Shown here: piece after piece, positions 33,116-44,107 of the stretch
Layout: the number at the start of each line of letters is the position of its first letter
How positions within the stretch are numbered: position 1 is the stretch's first letter
Assembly: GCF_009829325.1 (NCBI RefSeq)
Contig: NZ_VUOS01000030.1
Coordinates: forward strand, 1-64,000
DNA length: 64,000 nucleotides
Direction: 5' to 3'
DNA from: Nocardia sp. CY41
Lineage (GTDB): Bacteria; Actinomycetota; Actinomycetes; Mycobacteriales; Mycobacteriaceae
Translations under genes and position numbers: made by a program
The notes under the pieces: model-generated
The model's input: only the letters and a program-made list of their open reading frames with translations
What the model was told of the DNA's origin: nothing
Database searches by the model: none

Positions 33116-34468
33116 GTGCAGGCAGGCGACATCACCGGCTTGGTCGGGCCGATCGGCCGGATCGAGGCGTTTCCCACCGTCGACGAACTCGACGCGTTCG
33201 CCGACGCGCTCGCCGCTGGTCATCCCGACCGAGTCTCGATCACCGAACTCGGACGGTCCCGCGGCGGCGATCCGATCCGCGAGGTGACGGTCGGATCGGG
33301 CGATCGGCACATCCTGGTCTTCGGCAATCCGCACCCGAACGAACCCATCGGCATGGCCACCATTCGCCATCTGCTGGGCCGGATGGCCGCCGATGAATCG
33401 GTGACCGTGGGCGCCACGTGGCATTTCCTGTTGTGCGTCGACCCGGACGGGACGCGATTGAACGAGGGCTGGTTCGCCGGGCCGCACACCAGGACGGGCG
33501 TCGCGCGCGGCTTCTACCGGCCGCCCGCCGTCGAGCAGCCCGAATGGTGCTTCCCGACCGAGTGGCACGGCAGGCTCGTCGGAGTACCGCTCCCCGAGAC
33601 CGAGGCGATGATGTCGCTGATCGACCGGACCCGGCCTGCGTTGATCGCCTCCCTGCACAACGCGGAATTCGGCGGCGGTTTCTTCTACACCTCCGGCGGC
33701 GACCCCGGCTACTGGTCCGCGCTGACGGCCCGCCTTTCCGCTGCCGACGTGCCGATCTACCAGGGCGAGCCCGACGCGCCGGGCGCTCGGACGCTCGCCC
33801 CCGGCGTCTTCGAACTGCCGCGGTTCGAGGCGATGGCCGATCTGCTCGCGGCCCAGGGCTTGGACTCGGTCACCGCGCTGGGCGGGGGCGGCTGCCGGGA
33901 CTACGCGGCGCCTTACGGCACGGCGATCCTGGTGTGCGAACTGCCGCTGTGGGTCGACGCGCGCATCGGCGACGGTTCGGCGGGCGACCGTGTGCTGGGC
34001 GACCTGCTCGACGCCACGGCCGCCGACTACCGGGCCATGGCCGAGGTCGCCTCGGAGGTGCTCGCCGGCGTCGAGGGCGAGTTGAGCGGCCGCAGCCCGT
34101 TCGAGCGGTCGGTGCGCGCGCTGGTCGCCGGGCTGCCCGGTCTCGCGGTGAGCAGACAGACTGTGCCGGAACGGGATCGGATCGCGACCAGGGGCGAGAT
34201 CTTCGTCGGGCAGTACGACTGGACCGCGATGCTGCGCCTGCGGCTGGGCGGCATGCTGCTGCGCCTGCTGGAGGACGAATACGCGCGCGGCGGGGCGCCC
34301 GTGCTGGCCGCCGAACGGGACCGGTTCGCCGCGGTCTTCGAGCATTGGTGCGCGGACGTGGAGCAGAACGCGCCGGGTATCGCGGTGCCGCTGGCTCGTC
34401 TGGTGGGCATTCAAGCGGAGTCGATCATGCTGGCCGCCACGAGGCTGCGGGCTGGGCTGCCGATCTGA
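33116..34468 (+). CDS. M14-family zinc carboxypeptidase-like protein
   Basis: A 450-residue protein with the M14 zinc triad: His73 and Glu76 in NPHPNEP, and His181 in SLHNAEFGGG. The substrate-binding segment DPDGTRLNEGW (near 109-119) is typical. A C-terminal half of about 200 residues is helical and unlike classical carboxypeptidases. There is no signal peptide, so it is cytoplasmic and may process peptides or small amides. GTG 33116 follows a G-run (GGGGGG). It lies between the second MerR and the glycine riboswitch, a position not occupied by such a gene in M. tuberculosis. Confidence 0.82.
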   Translation: MQAGDITGLVGPIGRIEAFPTVDELDAFADALAAGHPDRVSITELGRSRGGDPIREVTVGSGDRHILVFGNPHPNEPIGMATIRHLLGRMAADESVTVGATWHFLLCVDPDGTRLNEGWFAGPHTRTGVARGFYRPPAVEQPEWCFPTEWHGRLVGVPLPETEAMMSLIDRTRPALIASLHNAEFGGGFFYTSGGDPGYWSALTARLSAADVPIYQGEPDAPGARTLAPGVFELPRFEAMADLLAAQGLDSVTALGGGGCRDYAAPYGTAILVCELPLWVDARIGDGSAGDRVLGDLLDATAADYRAMAEVASEVLAGVEGELSGRSPFERSVRALVAGLPGLAVSRQTVPERDRIATRGEIFVGQYDWTAMLRLRLGGMLLRLLEDEYARGGAPVLAAERDRFAAVFEHWCADVEQNAPGIAVPLARLVGIQAESIMLAATRLRAGLPI

Positions 34469-34565
34469 CGGCGCTGGCCGGTCGAGTGACCAGAACAACA
34501 CGGCGCGGGCGGGGTCCCGTGACGCGCTCCGGCGTGGCGTCGGCATAAACTGACGGTGCGTCGCC

Positions 34566-34767
34566 GCCGTGCGGGAGAGTCTCGGTCTCGAAAAGAGTCC
34601 GAGCGCCGAAGGAGCAGCACCTCCCCGTCAATCTCTCAGGCAAAAGGACCGTGCGGGCTTCGGCGCCTCTGGAAAGCGGTGGCTTCGAGCTGCCCGCCCA
34701 TGGGGAAAGGGTCTCGGCCACCGGTCGCGGCACCCGAATCTCTCAGGCGCCACGACAGAGGGGGAGG
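34566..34767 (+). promoter_or_regulatory. Tandem glycine riboswitch controlling gcvP
   Basis: Two glycine aptamers lie in series about 50 bases before gcvP. Aptamer 1 (about 34566-34655) shows GCGGGAGAGT, CGCCGAAGGAGCA and ATCTCTCAGGCAAAAGGACC. Aptamer 2 (about 34660-34767) shows CTCTGGAAAG, CGCCCATGGGGAAAG and ATCTCTCAGGCGCCACGACA, closing with CAGAGG. These are the conserved landmarks of the glycine riboswitch. Binding of glycine would turn on the glycine decarboxylase gene. The short linker between the aptamers is normal. Confidence 0.93.
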
Positions 34768-34818
34768 GCCGGTACCCGTCGACCGCCTGGCCGACCCCGC
34801 CCGACCTTGGGAGCTGTT

Positions 34819-37629
<2,811 letters not shown>

Positions 37630-37655
37630 ACCACCGGCTCGGGGCGCATCCGCGG

Positions 37656-38138
37656 TCATCCCGCGGCAGCCGCCTTCGCGTAGGTGTTCACCAGGTCCGG
37701 CCAACCGCCCGCGCTGCCGACCGCGTCGTGCATGGATTCCCAGCCGGGGCCGTGCTTGTCGAAACCGGAGTGCACCAGCGTGACGGCGGTGCGCTCGGGA
37801 GCGACGGCCGAGAAAGTGACATCGACGCGGCTGGCGCGCTCGGGATCGGGCTCGTGCTTCCAGTCCAGCCCGATCTGCCAGGAGAACGCGAAATGGGTGG
37901 GCGGCTGCCACACGAGCACGGTTCCCCACGGGCATTCGGTGCCGTCCTCCTCGCGGCCGAGGCAGCGGCCGCCCACCCGCGGCTCGATCACTTCCTCGGT
38001 GAGCCGGCCGGTGCCGATGTGGTGCTCGCGGGGCCACCAGCTGTCGATGCCGGTGGTGAACACCTCGTACGCGGTCTCGATGGGGGCGTCGACGACGAGT
38101 TCGACGCGCACGTCCTTGTCGCTGGCCTGCTGTGTCAT
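37656..38138 (-). CDS. SRPBCC / AHSA1-domain protein
   Basis: A 160-residue START-like protein of the AHSA1 type (VDAPIETAYEVFTTGIDSWWP, then the FSWQIGLDWKHEPD core). It probably binds a hydrophobic ligand in its cavity. Its start overlaps the stop of the ArsR gene by 4 bases, the common ArsR-SRPBCC pair of actinobacteria. No catalytic residues identify an enzyme activity. Confidence 0.88.
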   Translation of the reverse strand: MTQQASDKDVRVELVVDAPIETAYEVFTTGIDSWWPREHHIGTGRLTEEVIEPRVGGRCLGREEDGTECPWGTVLVWQPPTHFAFSWQIGLDWKHEPDPERASRVDVTFSAVAPERTAVTLVHSGFDKHGPGWESMHDAVGSAGGWPDLVNTYAKAAAAG

Positions 38139-38476
38139 GACTGCTCCTCGCTGGTGGCTCGTTTTTCGGTGGCCCGCCGGTGCACCTCGTCCTGGAAAGC
38201 CGACATGGCGGCGGTCCAGAAGTGGATGAAATACGCGCGCAGCGCCTCGATGCCGGTGGGGTTCAAGCGGTAGACCCGGCGCGTGCCGACCGCCTCGTGG
38301 GTCACCAATCCGGCCTGTTCCAGCACCTTGAGGTGCTGGGAGACGGCGGGCCTGCTCACCGGAAGGCCCGCGGCCAGCTCTCCCACCGCGCACGGCCCCT
38401 TGCCGAGGCGTTCGAAGATCGCCCGCCTCGTCGGATCGCCCAGCGCGTCCAGTGCCGCATCTCGGTAAGTCCCCAC
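38135..38476 (-). CDS. ArsR-family transcriptional repressor
   Basis: A 113-residue winged-helix ArsR protein. The DNA-binding helix is in LPVSRPAVSQHLKVLEQAGLV and the wing in VGTRRVYRLNPTG. No metal-binding cysteines are present, so it likely senses an organic ligand. I chose GTG 38476. A longer frame beginning at TTG 38500 would run through the GTAAGT-CTAA-ACTTAC inverted repeat that looks like its own operator. It is coupled by a 4-base overlap to the SRPBCC gene. Confidence 0.85.
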   Translation of the reverse strand: MGTYRDAALDALGDPTRRAIFERLGKGPCAVGELAAGLPVSRPAVSQHLKVLEQAGLVTHEAVGTRRVYRLNPTGIEALRAYFIHFWTAAMSAFQDEVHRRATEKRATSEEQS

Positions 38477-38481
38477 GAACC

Positions 38482-38497
38482 GTAAGTCTAAACTTAC
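38482..38497. promoter_or_regulatory. ArsR operator candidate GTAAGT-N4-ACTTAC
   Basis: Perfect 6-bp arms lie 6-21 bases upstream of the GTG start of the ArsR gene. Read on the minus strand, TAGACT inside it can be the -10 of a leaderless promoter, so repressor binding would block the polymerase directly. Confidence 0.6.
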
Positions 38498-38541
38498 CAA
38501 TTCGGGATGTCTACGGCGCAGGACGAGTGATATCCGCGAAT

Positions 38542-38561
38542 TCCGGCGGGCGAACGCCGGA
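38542..38561 (-). terminator. Short hairpin after the VWA protein gene
   Basis: This is a perfect 7-bp stem (TCCGGCG/CGCCGGA) with a 6-base loop, just beyond the stop of the minus-strand VWA gene. It is a plausible terminator without a T tract. Confidence 0.45.
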
Positions 38562-38565
38562 TGGG

Positions 38566-40227
38566 CTACGGCGTGGTGAGCGCTCGGACGACGGCGTTGC
38601 CGAAGCCGATGTCGTCGGAGGTGGCCAGCCGGGTGTAGTGGCCACCGGTCTGCTGCGCGAGGGCCTGGAGTGTCTGAGTGCCGCTGCCGCCGAGCACGAT
38701 CACGTCGACGCGCACGGGGTGCGCGCTGTCGGTGGCGGCGGTGATGTCGGCGGCCAGTTGGGTGCCGGTGACCGTGGAGTCGTCATCGGGTCCGTCCGTG
38801 ATCAGCAGCACCGAGTTGGTGCGGCCGCGCGTGTACCCGGCCACCGCGCTCTTGTATGCCGCGATCAGAGAAGGATAGGCCTGGTCGGTCTTGGTTTCGC
38901 TCGGGCGTATCGAGGTCGACGCGGTACTGATCTTCGTCCGCTGATCGGCGTCGAGTGGGGCGGTGGCGGCTGCCACCCGGTACGGGGTGTTGCCGTCCAG
39001 GTTCTTGCCGAAGGTCCACACACCGAGGCCGAACTCGGGCGGCATCACCGTCATCGTGGAGTTCAGCGCGGCGAGGACGTTCGCCAGGCGCGTCGTCGCG
39101 CCCTCGGCGGTTCCCATCGACGCCGACACGTCGACCAGGACGGTCGATCGCACGCCGAGCACGGGATTCGCCAGTGTGGCGCGCACTCTGTCGAGTGCGC
39201 CACGCGCGGGTACGGCCGCGGCCGGCGGCGCACTGCCGAAGCCCGCCGCGAGGAAGGCCTGCGCCTGCTCGGGCTTGCGCAGGTAGTCGGCGAACCGTCC
39301 GGCGATGAGATTCTGCGTCTTGTCCACCCACGCGCCGGACATCAACGCGGCCGGGTAGTCGGCAACGGGCGCCGAGCCCGCGGGGCGGAAGGCGGCGACT
39401 CCGGCGACGCCCTTCAATTGCTGCTCGGTTGCCGCAATCGCGTGCACCGGGGCGTCCTGTGCCGTGATCTCCGCCAGTGCGGTCACGGTGTCGGCGGCCT
39501 CGGGGGCTTCGGCGGCCAGCCCGGAGATCGCGGCGACCACCTGGCCGGACTGTGCGGCCTGCTCGCTGAGCGGCTCGGCGCCCGACACCGCGGATCCGAC
39601 CGCCGCGGCCGCGGCCAGCGTGGCGTCGCCCGAGGGAAGGGCCATCCGCAGTCCGCCCCACCCGCTGAGCCCGATCTCGCCGAGCGAGCCCTGCTGTAAT
39701 CGCGGCAGATCCGCCCACGAGACGTCGGCCTGCTCCAGTGCACGCCGCAGGTCTTCCGGCACCGCGAGCACGATCGGGCTCGCGGCGATGGACATCGGCG
39801 TGCCCTCGATCAGGCCGGGGACGCGCATGGACTCGATGGAGCGGGTGGAATCGGCGATCCACAACGCCGGCTGCCGGCCGAGCGCCTGGTCCCACGGCTT
39901 GCCGCCGGTGAACGCCGCGACGATCGCCGCGGAGGGCTGCGCGGTCACCTCGACCCGGGCGCAGTGGTCGCGCACTTTCGGCCGGGTGGCGTTGTAACCG
40001 TCCGCGGCGGCCCGCACCTGCGCCGCGATGCCGGGATCGGCCGTCACATAGAGCGTCGCCGGACCCTCCACGCATTCGGCCGCCGCCGCGCTGTCCTGAT
40101 CCGCCGCGCGATCGCGCAGCTGGAACCAGCCGACGACGATCGCGGCCAGTAACGCAATGGCAACCACCGCGATAACCGGACCCTTGCTGACGCCCCGGGA
40201 TCTGGTTCCGCTGCGATGAGTGCCCAC
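38566..40227 (-). CDS. Membrane-anchored solute-binding/VWA-domain protein (Rv1836c-like)
   Basis: A 553-residue protein. One membrane segment lies near residues 17-37 (GPVIAVVAIALLAAIVVGWF). An extracytoplasmic region of about 300 residues resembles a type-2 periplasmic binding fold (ALWIADSTRSIESM, SPIVLAVPEDLRRAL). A C-terminal von Willebrand factor A domain carries an intact MIDAS start (DVSASMG). It corresponds in position to Rv1836c, upstream of glcB. It may bind a surface ligand or act as a chaperone-type assembly factor. GTG 40227 is the start. Confidence 0.85.
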   Translation of the reverse strand: MGTHRSGTRSRGVSKGPVIAVVAIALLAAIVVGWFQLRDRAADQDSAAAAECVEGPATLYVTADPGIAAQVRAAADGYNATRPKVRDHCARVEVTAQPSAAIVAAFTGGKPWDQALGRQPALWIADSTRSIESMRVPGLIEGTPMSIAASPIVLAVPEDLRRALEQADVSWADLPRLQQGSLGEIGLSGWGGLRMALPSGDATLAAAAAVGSAVSGAEPLSEQAAQSGQVVAAISGLAAEAPEAADTVTALAEITAQDAPVHAIAATEQQLKGVAGVAAFRPAGSAPVADYPAALMSGAWVDKTQNLIAGRFADYLRKPEQAQAFLAAGFGSAPPAAAVPARGALDRVRATLANPVLGVRSTVLVDVSASMGTAEGATTRLANVLAALNSTMTVMPPEFGLGVWTFGKNLDGNTPYRVAAATAPLDADQRTKISTASTSIRPSETKTDQAYPSLIAAYKSAVAGYTRGRTNSVLLITDGPDDDSTVTGTQLAADITAATDSAHPVRVDVIVLGGSGTQTLQALAQQTGGHYTRLATSDDIGFGNAVVRALTTP

Positions 40228-40346
40228 GCGCTCAGTGTATGGTCACCCGCTCGGCGCGAATTCGGCGAGGCTTCCCCTGACCGGCACGAGCGGAAGCGGC
40301 ATCCGGAGTGCCGCCGTCGTATCCGGAACGACGCGACGGCGGGACT

Positions 40347-40619
40347 TCAGTGGCGGATCACTCGTCCGCGGTCGAACTCATGTCCGCCCCAGACCCCTGA
40401 CTGCCCGGTGCGCGCGGCGAAGTCGCCGCACGCGTCCCGGATCGGGCAGCGTGCGCACACTTCGCGGGCGTAATCGAAGTCCTGCGACGGGTACGGGAAC
40501 CAGGCTTCGTGGTTGGGGTCGCCGCGGCAGGCCGCCCGGTGCCACCCTCGGGAATCCGAGAGCGGGAGCAGGTCGGCCAAGGTCAGCTCCGCGACGGCGG
40601 TGGTCTCGGTGCGCGTCAT
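40347..40619 (-). CDS. WhiB-family redox-sensing regulator
   Basis: A 90-residue WhiB-like protein. The four Fe-S cysteines are Cys31, Cys55, Cys58 and Cys64 (CARC plus flanking residues), followed by the GVWGG turn at 75-79 and a short basic tail (DRGRVIRH). It would carry a 4Fe-4S cluster and act with the primary sigma factor. Its compact tail makes it similar to small WhiB paralogues. It begins 28 bases after the HNH gene on the same strand. Confidence 0.93.
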   Translation of the reverse strand: MTRTETTAVAELTLADLLPLSDSRGWHRAACRGDPNHEAWFPYPSQDFDYAREVCARCPIRDACGDFAARTGQSGVWGGHEFDRGRVIRH

Positions 40620-40647
40620 CGCGATCTTCTCCTTTCTCGGGTCGTGG

Positions 40648-41205
40648 TCAGGTCGCGGCGAGTTGCTTCCAGATCCGGCGCTGCTGCCTGACCTGATGGG
40701 TCGGGGCCTTCGGCTCCCAGAGCAGCCGCATGCCCGCCTCCTCCGGGGTGCGGTCGGCCTTGGCCGCGTTGCGCGGCGCGCAGCAGGCCACGAGATTGCT
40801 CCAGGTGTTCGGGCCGCCCCGAGACCGGGGCCGGACGTGGTCCACGGTGCGTGCCCACCCGGCGCAGTAGCCGCACCGGTTCCGGTCGCGGCGCAGCACC
40901 CCCGCCAGCGTGGCCCTGCTCTCGTCGTGCACCAGCACGGTGTGCTCCAGGAAGACGTAGCGCAGCAGCCGAATCGTCTGCGGCAATGCGATTTCCCTGT
41001 GTCGCGACCGGATGGGGAAGTGCGGCTCCCGGTCGGCCACCGACTCCGCGGCTCCGGCGACCAGCAGCACCACGGCCCGGTCGGCCTTGACCTCGTCGAG
41101 CGCCTCGTAGGAGGCGTTCAGGACGAGGACCCCGGTGTGTATCCAGTTGTCGGCGGTTATCGCCGCCTGGTCGGCGGCACGGCGGAACGTCATGGGAATC
41201 ACCAT
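40648..41205 (-). CDS. HNH endonuclease family protein
   Basis: A 185-residue protein. The N-terminal domain (VLVLNASYEALDEVKADRAV) is followed by an HNH nuclease motif in CGYCAGWARTVDHVRPRSRGG, then NTWSNLVACCAPRN. The family is common in actinobacteria as stand-alone HNH proteins of unknown role. ATG 41205 is used; ATG 41193 has a better ribosome site (GGTGAT) and is an equal alternative. It precedes a WhiB gene by 28 bases, suggesting co-expression. Confidence 0.85.
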   Translation of the reverse strand: MVIPMTFRRAADQAAITADNWIHTGVLVLNASYEALDEVKADRAVVLLVAGAAESVADREPHFPIRSRHREIALPQTIRLLRYVFLEHTVLVHDESRATLAGVLRRDRNRCGYCAGWARTVDHVRPRSRGGPNTWSNLVACCAPRNAAKADRTPEEAGMRLLWEPKAPTHQVRQQRRIWKQLAAT

Positions 41206-41506
41206 GTTTCATGCGGAATCGAGCGAACGAGAACGGGATGCGGCGATCAGCCGATGGCCTGGAGGCGGCTGTGGTCCGATTCACCGTGCCGTGCGCGCAT
41301 CGGCCTGCCGAACGTGCCGACTGTGGCCGACGATTGCGCTGCCCAGGTGGCCGTTCGCGTGGTCGTCTCCGGATTCACTGCCGCCCCTCCTCTCTACTGC
41401 TCGGGACCACCTCGAGGCGGTGGCCGGTATCGAAAAACATGGTGGCACAGCGCACCCGCCGTTGTCGGGTCATTTTTCGGCGGTGCGCAGCAGGGGCACG
41501 CCGGGG
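41206..41506. other. Intergenic region between DM13 and HNH genes
   Basis: About 300 bases without a supported gene. Coding-like frames in it are short and show no recognisable protein. It must hold the promoter of the HNH-WhiB pair and the end of the DM13 transcript, but I see no clear hairpin or palindrome. Confidence 0.5.
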
Positions 41507-42043
41507 TCAGGTCGGTCGCAGCTCGGCCGCGCCGAAGGAGACGTTGAACCGGTCGCACCAGATCGCGACGCTGGTCAACCGGGCCAGGTCGGCGTCGGCG
41601 GGGATGGCGTAGTTCTGGCTTCCCTGATTGCCTTTGAGCTTGCCCAGGTCGGTGTGGAGACCGTCGTCGAAGACGAACCAGCCGTCGCGGCCCTCGCGCA
41701 CGGGCGCGTCGGTGAGCCAGACGTGCAGGTCGGGTCCGTCGGAAGTGTCGAGGTTCTGCACGCGCAACACTCTGCTGTCGTCGGGCAGCCGCAGGATCAC
41801 CACGGTGCCGGAGGTCGCGTGCTCGTGCGAGACGAACGTGCCCCTGGCCAGAGTGCGCGGCTGGGCTTCCGTGCCGCCCTGCCCCGGCGTCGCGGCGACG
41901 GACGGCGCGGCCTCTTCGACGGTGGTGTCGGTGAACAGCCGCCAGGGCTGGAACACGGCCAGCCCGACGCCGAGCGCCGCCACCAGCAGCACCGCGACGA
42001 CCCAGGTGATCGGCGATCGAGCGATTCCGCGTGCGGACGCCAT
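41507..42043 (-). CDS. Membrane-anchored DM13-domain protein
   Basis: A 178-residue protein with an N-terminal membrane segment (about 10-32, PITWVVAVLLVAALGVGLAV). A DM13 domain follows (about 70-175), with HEHATSGTVVILRLPDDSRVLR, GPDLHVWL and NYAIP. DM13 domains have been proposed to take part in extracellular redox chemistry via a conserved cysteine, here AIWCDRFNVSFG near the end. ATG 42043 has GAGGAGAAG before it. It stands alone. Confidence 0.9.
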   Translation of the reverse strand: MASARGIARSPITWVVAVLLVAALGVGLAVFQPWRLFTDTTVEEAAPSVAATPGQGGTEAQPRTLARGTFVSHEHATSGTVVILRLPDDSRVLRVQNLDTSDGPDLHVWLTDAPVREGRDGWFVFDDGLHTDLGKLKGNQGSQNYAIPADADLARLTSVAIWCDRFNVSFGAAELRPT

Positions 42044-42161
42044 GGCTTCTCCTCGGAGCGTCGTCGCGTGACCGGAAAGGCCCGGTGCACTGCGCAGGGG
42101 CGCTCGCCCCCGTCCGATTATGGCGGCGAAGCGGCAGCGGCGTCGACGGAACGGATCGGCG

Positions 42162-43304
42162 TCATGCGATCGGGGACCGGCCGAGCAGGACGCGGCCGGT
42201 GAAATGGGTCTGCTTGGCCCGGGGCAACGGGTGGAACAGGCAGCCGTGCACGTCGCGGTAACGCATCTCGAGTTCGCAGGTGCGGGAATAGCCCAGGCCG
42301 CCGACGGTTTCGATGGCCGAGCGCACGGTGCGCACGAGCGCGTCCGCCGCGGCGGTCTTACGGCTGAGCGTCCGGCTCGCGTGCTGATCGGTGTTGGCGA
42401 AGCGCAGGTTCTCCGACGCGGCGAACATCGCGTCGACGAGGTCGCCCGCGGTGGTGTGCGCGGTGGCCATCTCACCCGCCATCTGGACGGTCGGCGCGTC
42501 GGCCCGCCCCGCCGCCAGCGTGGTCGCGAGGTCGACCGCGCCGTCGGCGATGCCGAGATAGGCCGCCATCACCAGCGGCATGGCGGCGCCGAGCACGACG
42601 TTCAGCAGCGGCGGCCAGACGGTGGCGGGACGGGTCAGCGACACCGCCGCGTCGGGCACGAACACGTCCTCCAGCACGACGGTATGCGAACCGGTCGCAC
42701 GCAGTCCGAGGGTGTCCCAGGTGCGCTCGATCCGCACGCCGTGGGCGGCGAACGGTATGGCGCAGTGCAGCACCTGCGGCCCGTCGGGTGCGTCGTCCCA
42801 GCGCACGCTGGTCACCAACACGGTGCCCGCCTCGCATCCGCTGGCCGGGGCTTTGCGCGCGTGCACCCGGTAGCCGCCGTCGACCCGCTCGGCGCGGCCG
42901 TTGGAGCCGACCCAGTCGGAGGCGCCGGTGCTGACCAGGATCGCGCCCGCGACCACCTTGGCGAACAGCGGCGCGGCGTCGATGCCGTGGTTGTGCCGCC
43001 ACACCTGGGCGGCGACCAAGTGGGTATGCATCGCGAAGGCGACCGCGGTGGAGGGGTCGTGACGGCCCAATTCGCGCAGGATCTCGCCCATCTCGCGGTG
43101 GGTGACCCCGCCGCCGCCGAACTCGGCGGGCACGAGGGCGGCCGACAGTCCGCTCTCGCGCAGCAGGTCGAACGCGGCGAGCGAGATCTCCCCGGAGCGG
43201 TCACGGCTGGCGACCCCGGGACGAAGGGTCTCGCCGACGCGGCGTGCGCGGGCGATCCAGTCGATGGCGGTGGTATCGGTGACGGCAGGAGCTGTAGTGG
43301 TCAT
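42162..43304 (-). CDS. Acyl-CoA dehydrogenase family protein (DszC-like)
   Basis: A 380-residue flavoprotein of the acyl-CoA dehydrogenase superfamily, with ALVPAEFGGGGVTHREMGEILREL, a STGASDWVGSNG flavin segment, and the C-terminal IETVGGLGYSR region. It lacks the usual catalytic glutamate in an obvious position and resembles the flavin-dependent monooxygenase-like members. ATG 43304 is directly preceded by a perfect GTTTCGAAAC palindrome and may be leaderless. It is divergent from an HxlR regulator that probably controls it. Confidence 0.82.
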   Translation of the reverse strand: MTTTAPAVTDTTAIDWIARARRVGETLRPGVASRDRSGEISLAAFDLLRESGLSAALVPAEFGGGGVTHREMGEILRELGRHDPSTAVAFAMHTHLVAAQVWRHNHGIDAAPLFAKVVAGAILVSTGASDWVGSNGRAERVDGGYRVHARKAPASGCEAGTVLVTSVRWDDAPDGPQVLHCAIPFAAHGVRIERTWDTLGLRATGSHTVVLEDVFVPDAAVSLTRPATVWPPLLNVVLGAAMPLVMAAYLGIADGAVDLATTLAAGRADAPTVQMAGEMATAHTTAGDLVDAMFAASENLRFANTDQHASRTLSRKTAAADALVRTVRSAIETVGGLGYSRTCELEMRYRDVHGCLFHPLPRAKQTHFTGRVLLGRSPIA

Positions 43305-43371
43305 GTTTCGAAACTAAGAACGGCCGCGATAACCGGATAGTGCAGAAAGTGGACCTACCCGGTTCAGAAAC
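43305..43371. promoter_or_regulatory. Divergent operator region between acyl-CoA dehydrogenase and HxlR genes
   Basis: GTTTCGAAAC (43305-43314) is a perfect 10-bp palindrome touching the dehydrogenase start. A related element GGTTCAGAAAC lies at 43361-43371, 22 bases before the HxlR start. The shared GTTTC half-site suggests two binding sites of the HxlR protein. Confidence 0.45.
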
Positions 43372-43393
43372 GAGACCCCGTTCGCGAGGTGCC

Positions 43394-44092
43394 ATGACGA
43401 CTCCGACGCCGAGTTACGGCCAGTACTGCCCGATCTCCCGCGCACTCGACCTGGTGGGTGAGCGCTGGTCGCTGTTGATCCTGCGCGACCTGTTGCTGGG
43501 CACCACCCGGTTCAACGACCTCGCGCGCGGCCTGCCCGGCCTGTCTCGCAGCCTGCTCGCCAAACGCCTGCGGCAGTTCGAACGGGCCGGGCTGGTGGAA
43601 AGGTCGGCCGGGGAGTACCTGCTCACCGACGCGGGGCGGGAGCTCGAGCCGATCCTGTTCGGCCTCGGCGAATGGGGCGCGCGCTGGAGTTTCGGCGCGC
43701 CCCGCGAGGACGAGCGCGATCCCGCTCTGTTGGTGTGGTGGATGCACACGCGAGTGGACACCTCCTCGTTCCCCGGCCGCCGGCACGTCCTGCTGGTGCG
43801 CTTCACCGACGACCTGCGCCGCTTCTGGATCGTGGTCGAGGCAGGGGTGCCGTCGGTGTGCGAGTCCGACCCCGGCTATCCCGTGGACGTCGCGATCGGC
43901 GCCGACGTCGCCTCGCTCTACCAGGTGTGGCTGGGGCGGCTGCCGCTGGCGCACGCGCTGCGGACGGGCCGGGTGACGTTCACCGGCCCGCCCGCGCTCA
44001 CCCGCCGGATGCCGTCGGTGCTGCGGCTCAGCCCGGTGGCCGGTTACGCGGACACCTCGCACATGGACGCGACGGCCCGACGCGCGTCCTGA
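43394..44092 (+). CDS. HxlR-family transcriptional regulator
   Basis: A 232-residue protein. The N-terminal HxlR winged helix (about 10-100) has the family's redox-type cysteine in YCPISRALDLVGERWSLLI and the recognition segment LSRSLLAKRLRQFERAGLVE. A C-terminal domain of about 120 residues (WMHTRVDTSSFPGRRHVLLV) is typical of the long HxlR subgroup, perhaps for ligand binding. ATG 43394 has GAGGTG before it. It is divergent from the DszC-like gene. Confidence 0.9.
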   Translation: MTTPTPSYGQYCPISRALDLVGERWSLLILRDLLLGTTRFNDLARGLPGLSRSLLAKRLRQFERAGLVERSAGEYLLTDAGRELEPILFGLGEWGARWSFGAPREDERDPALLVWWMHTRVDTSSFPGRRHVLLVRFTDDLRRFWIVVEAGVPSVCESDPGYPVDVAIGADVASLYQVWLGRLPLAHALRTGRVTFTGPPALTRRMPSVLRLSPVAGYADTSHMDATARRAS

Positions 44093-44107
44093 ACCCGCGC
44101 GCCGACC

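Noticed and set aside
38498..38500. TTG as start of the ArsR gene
   Set aside because: It would place the GTAAGT/ACTTAC operator within the coding region. GTG 38476 gives the normal ArsR length.
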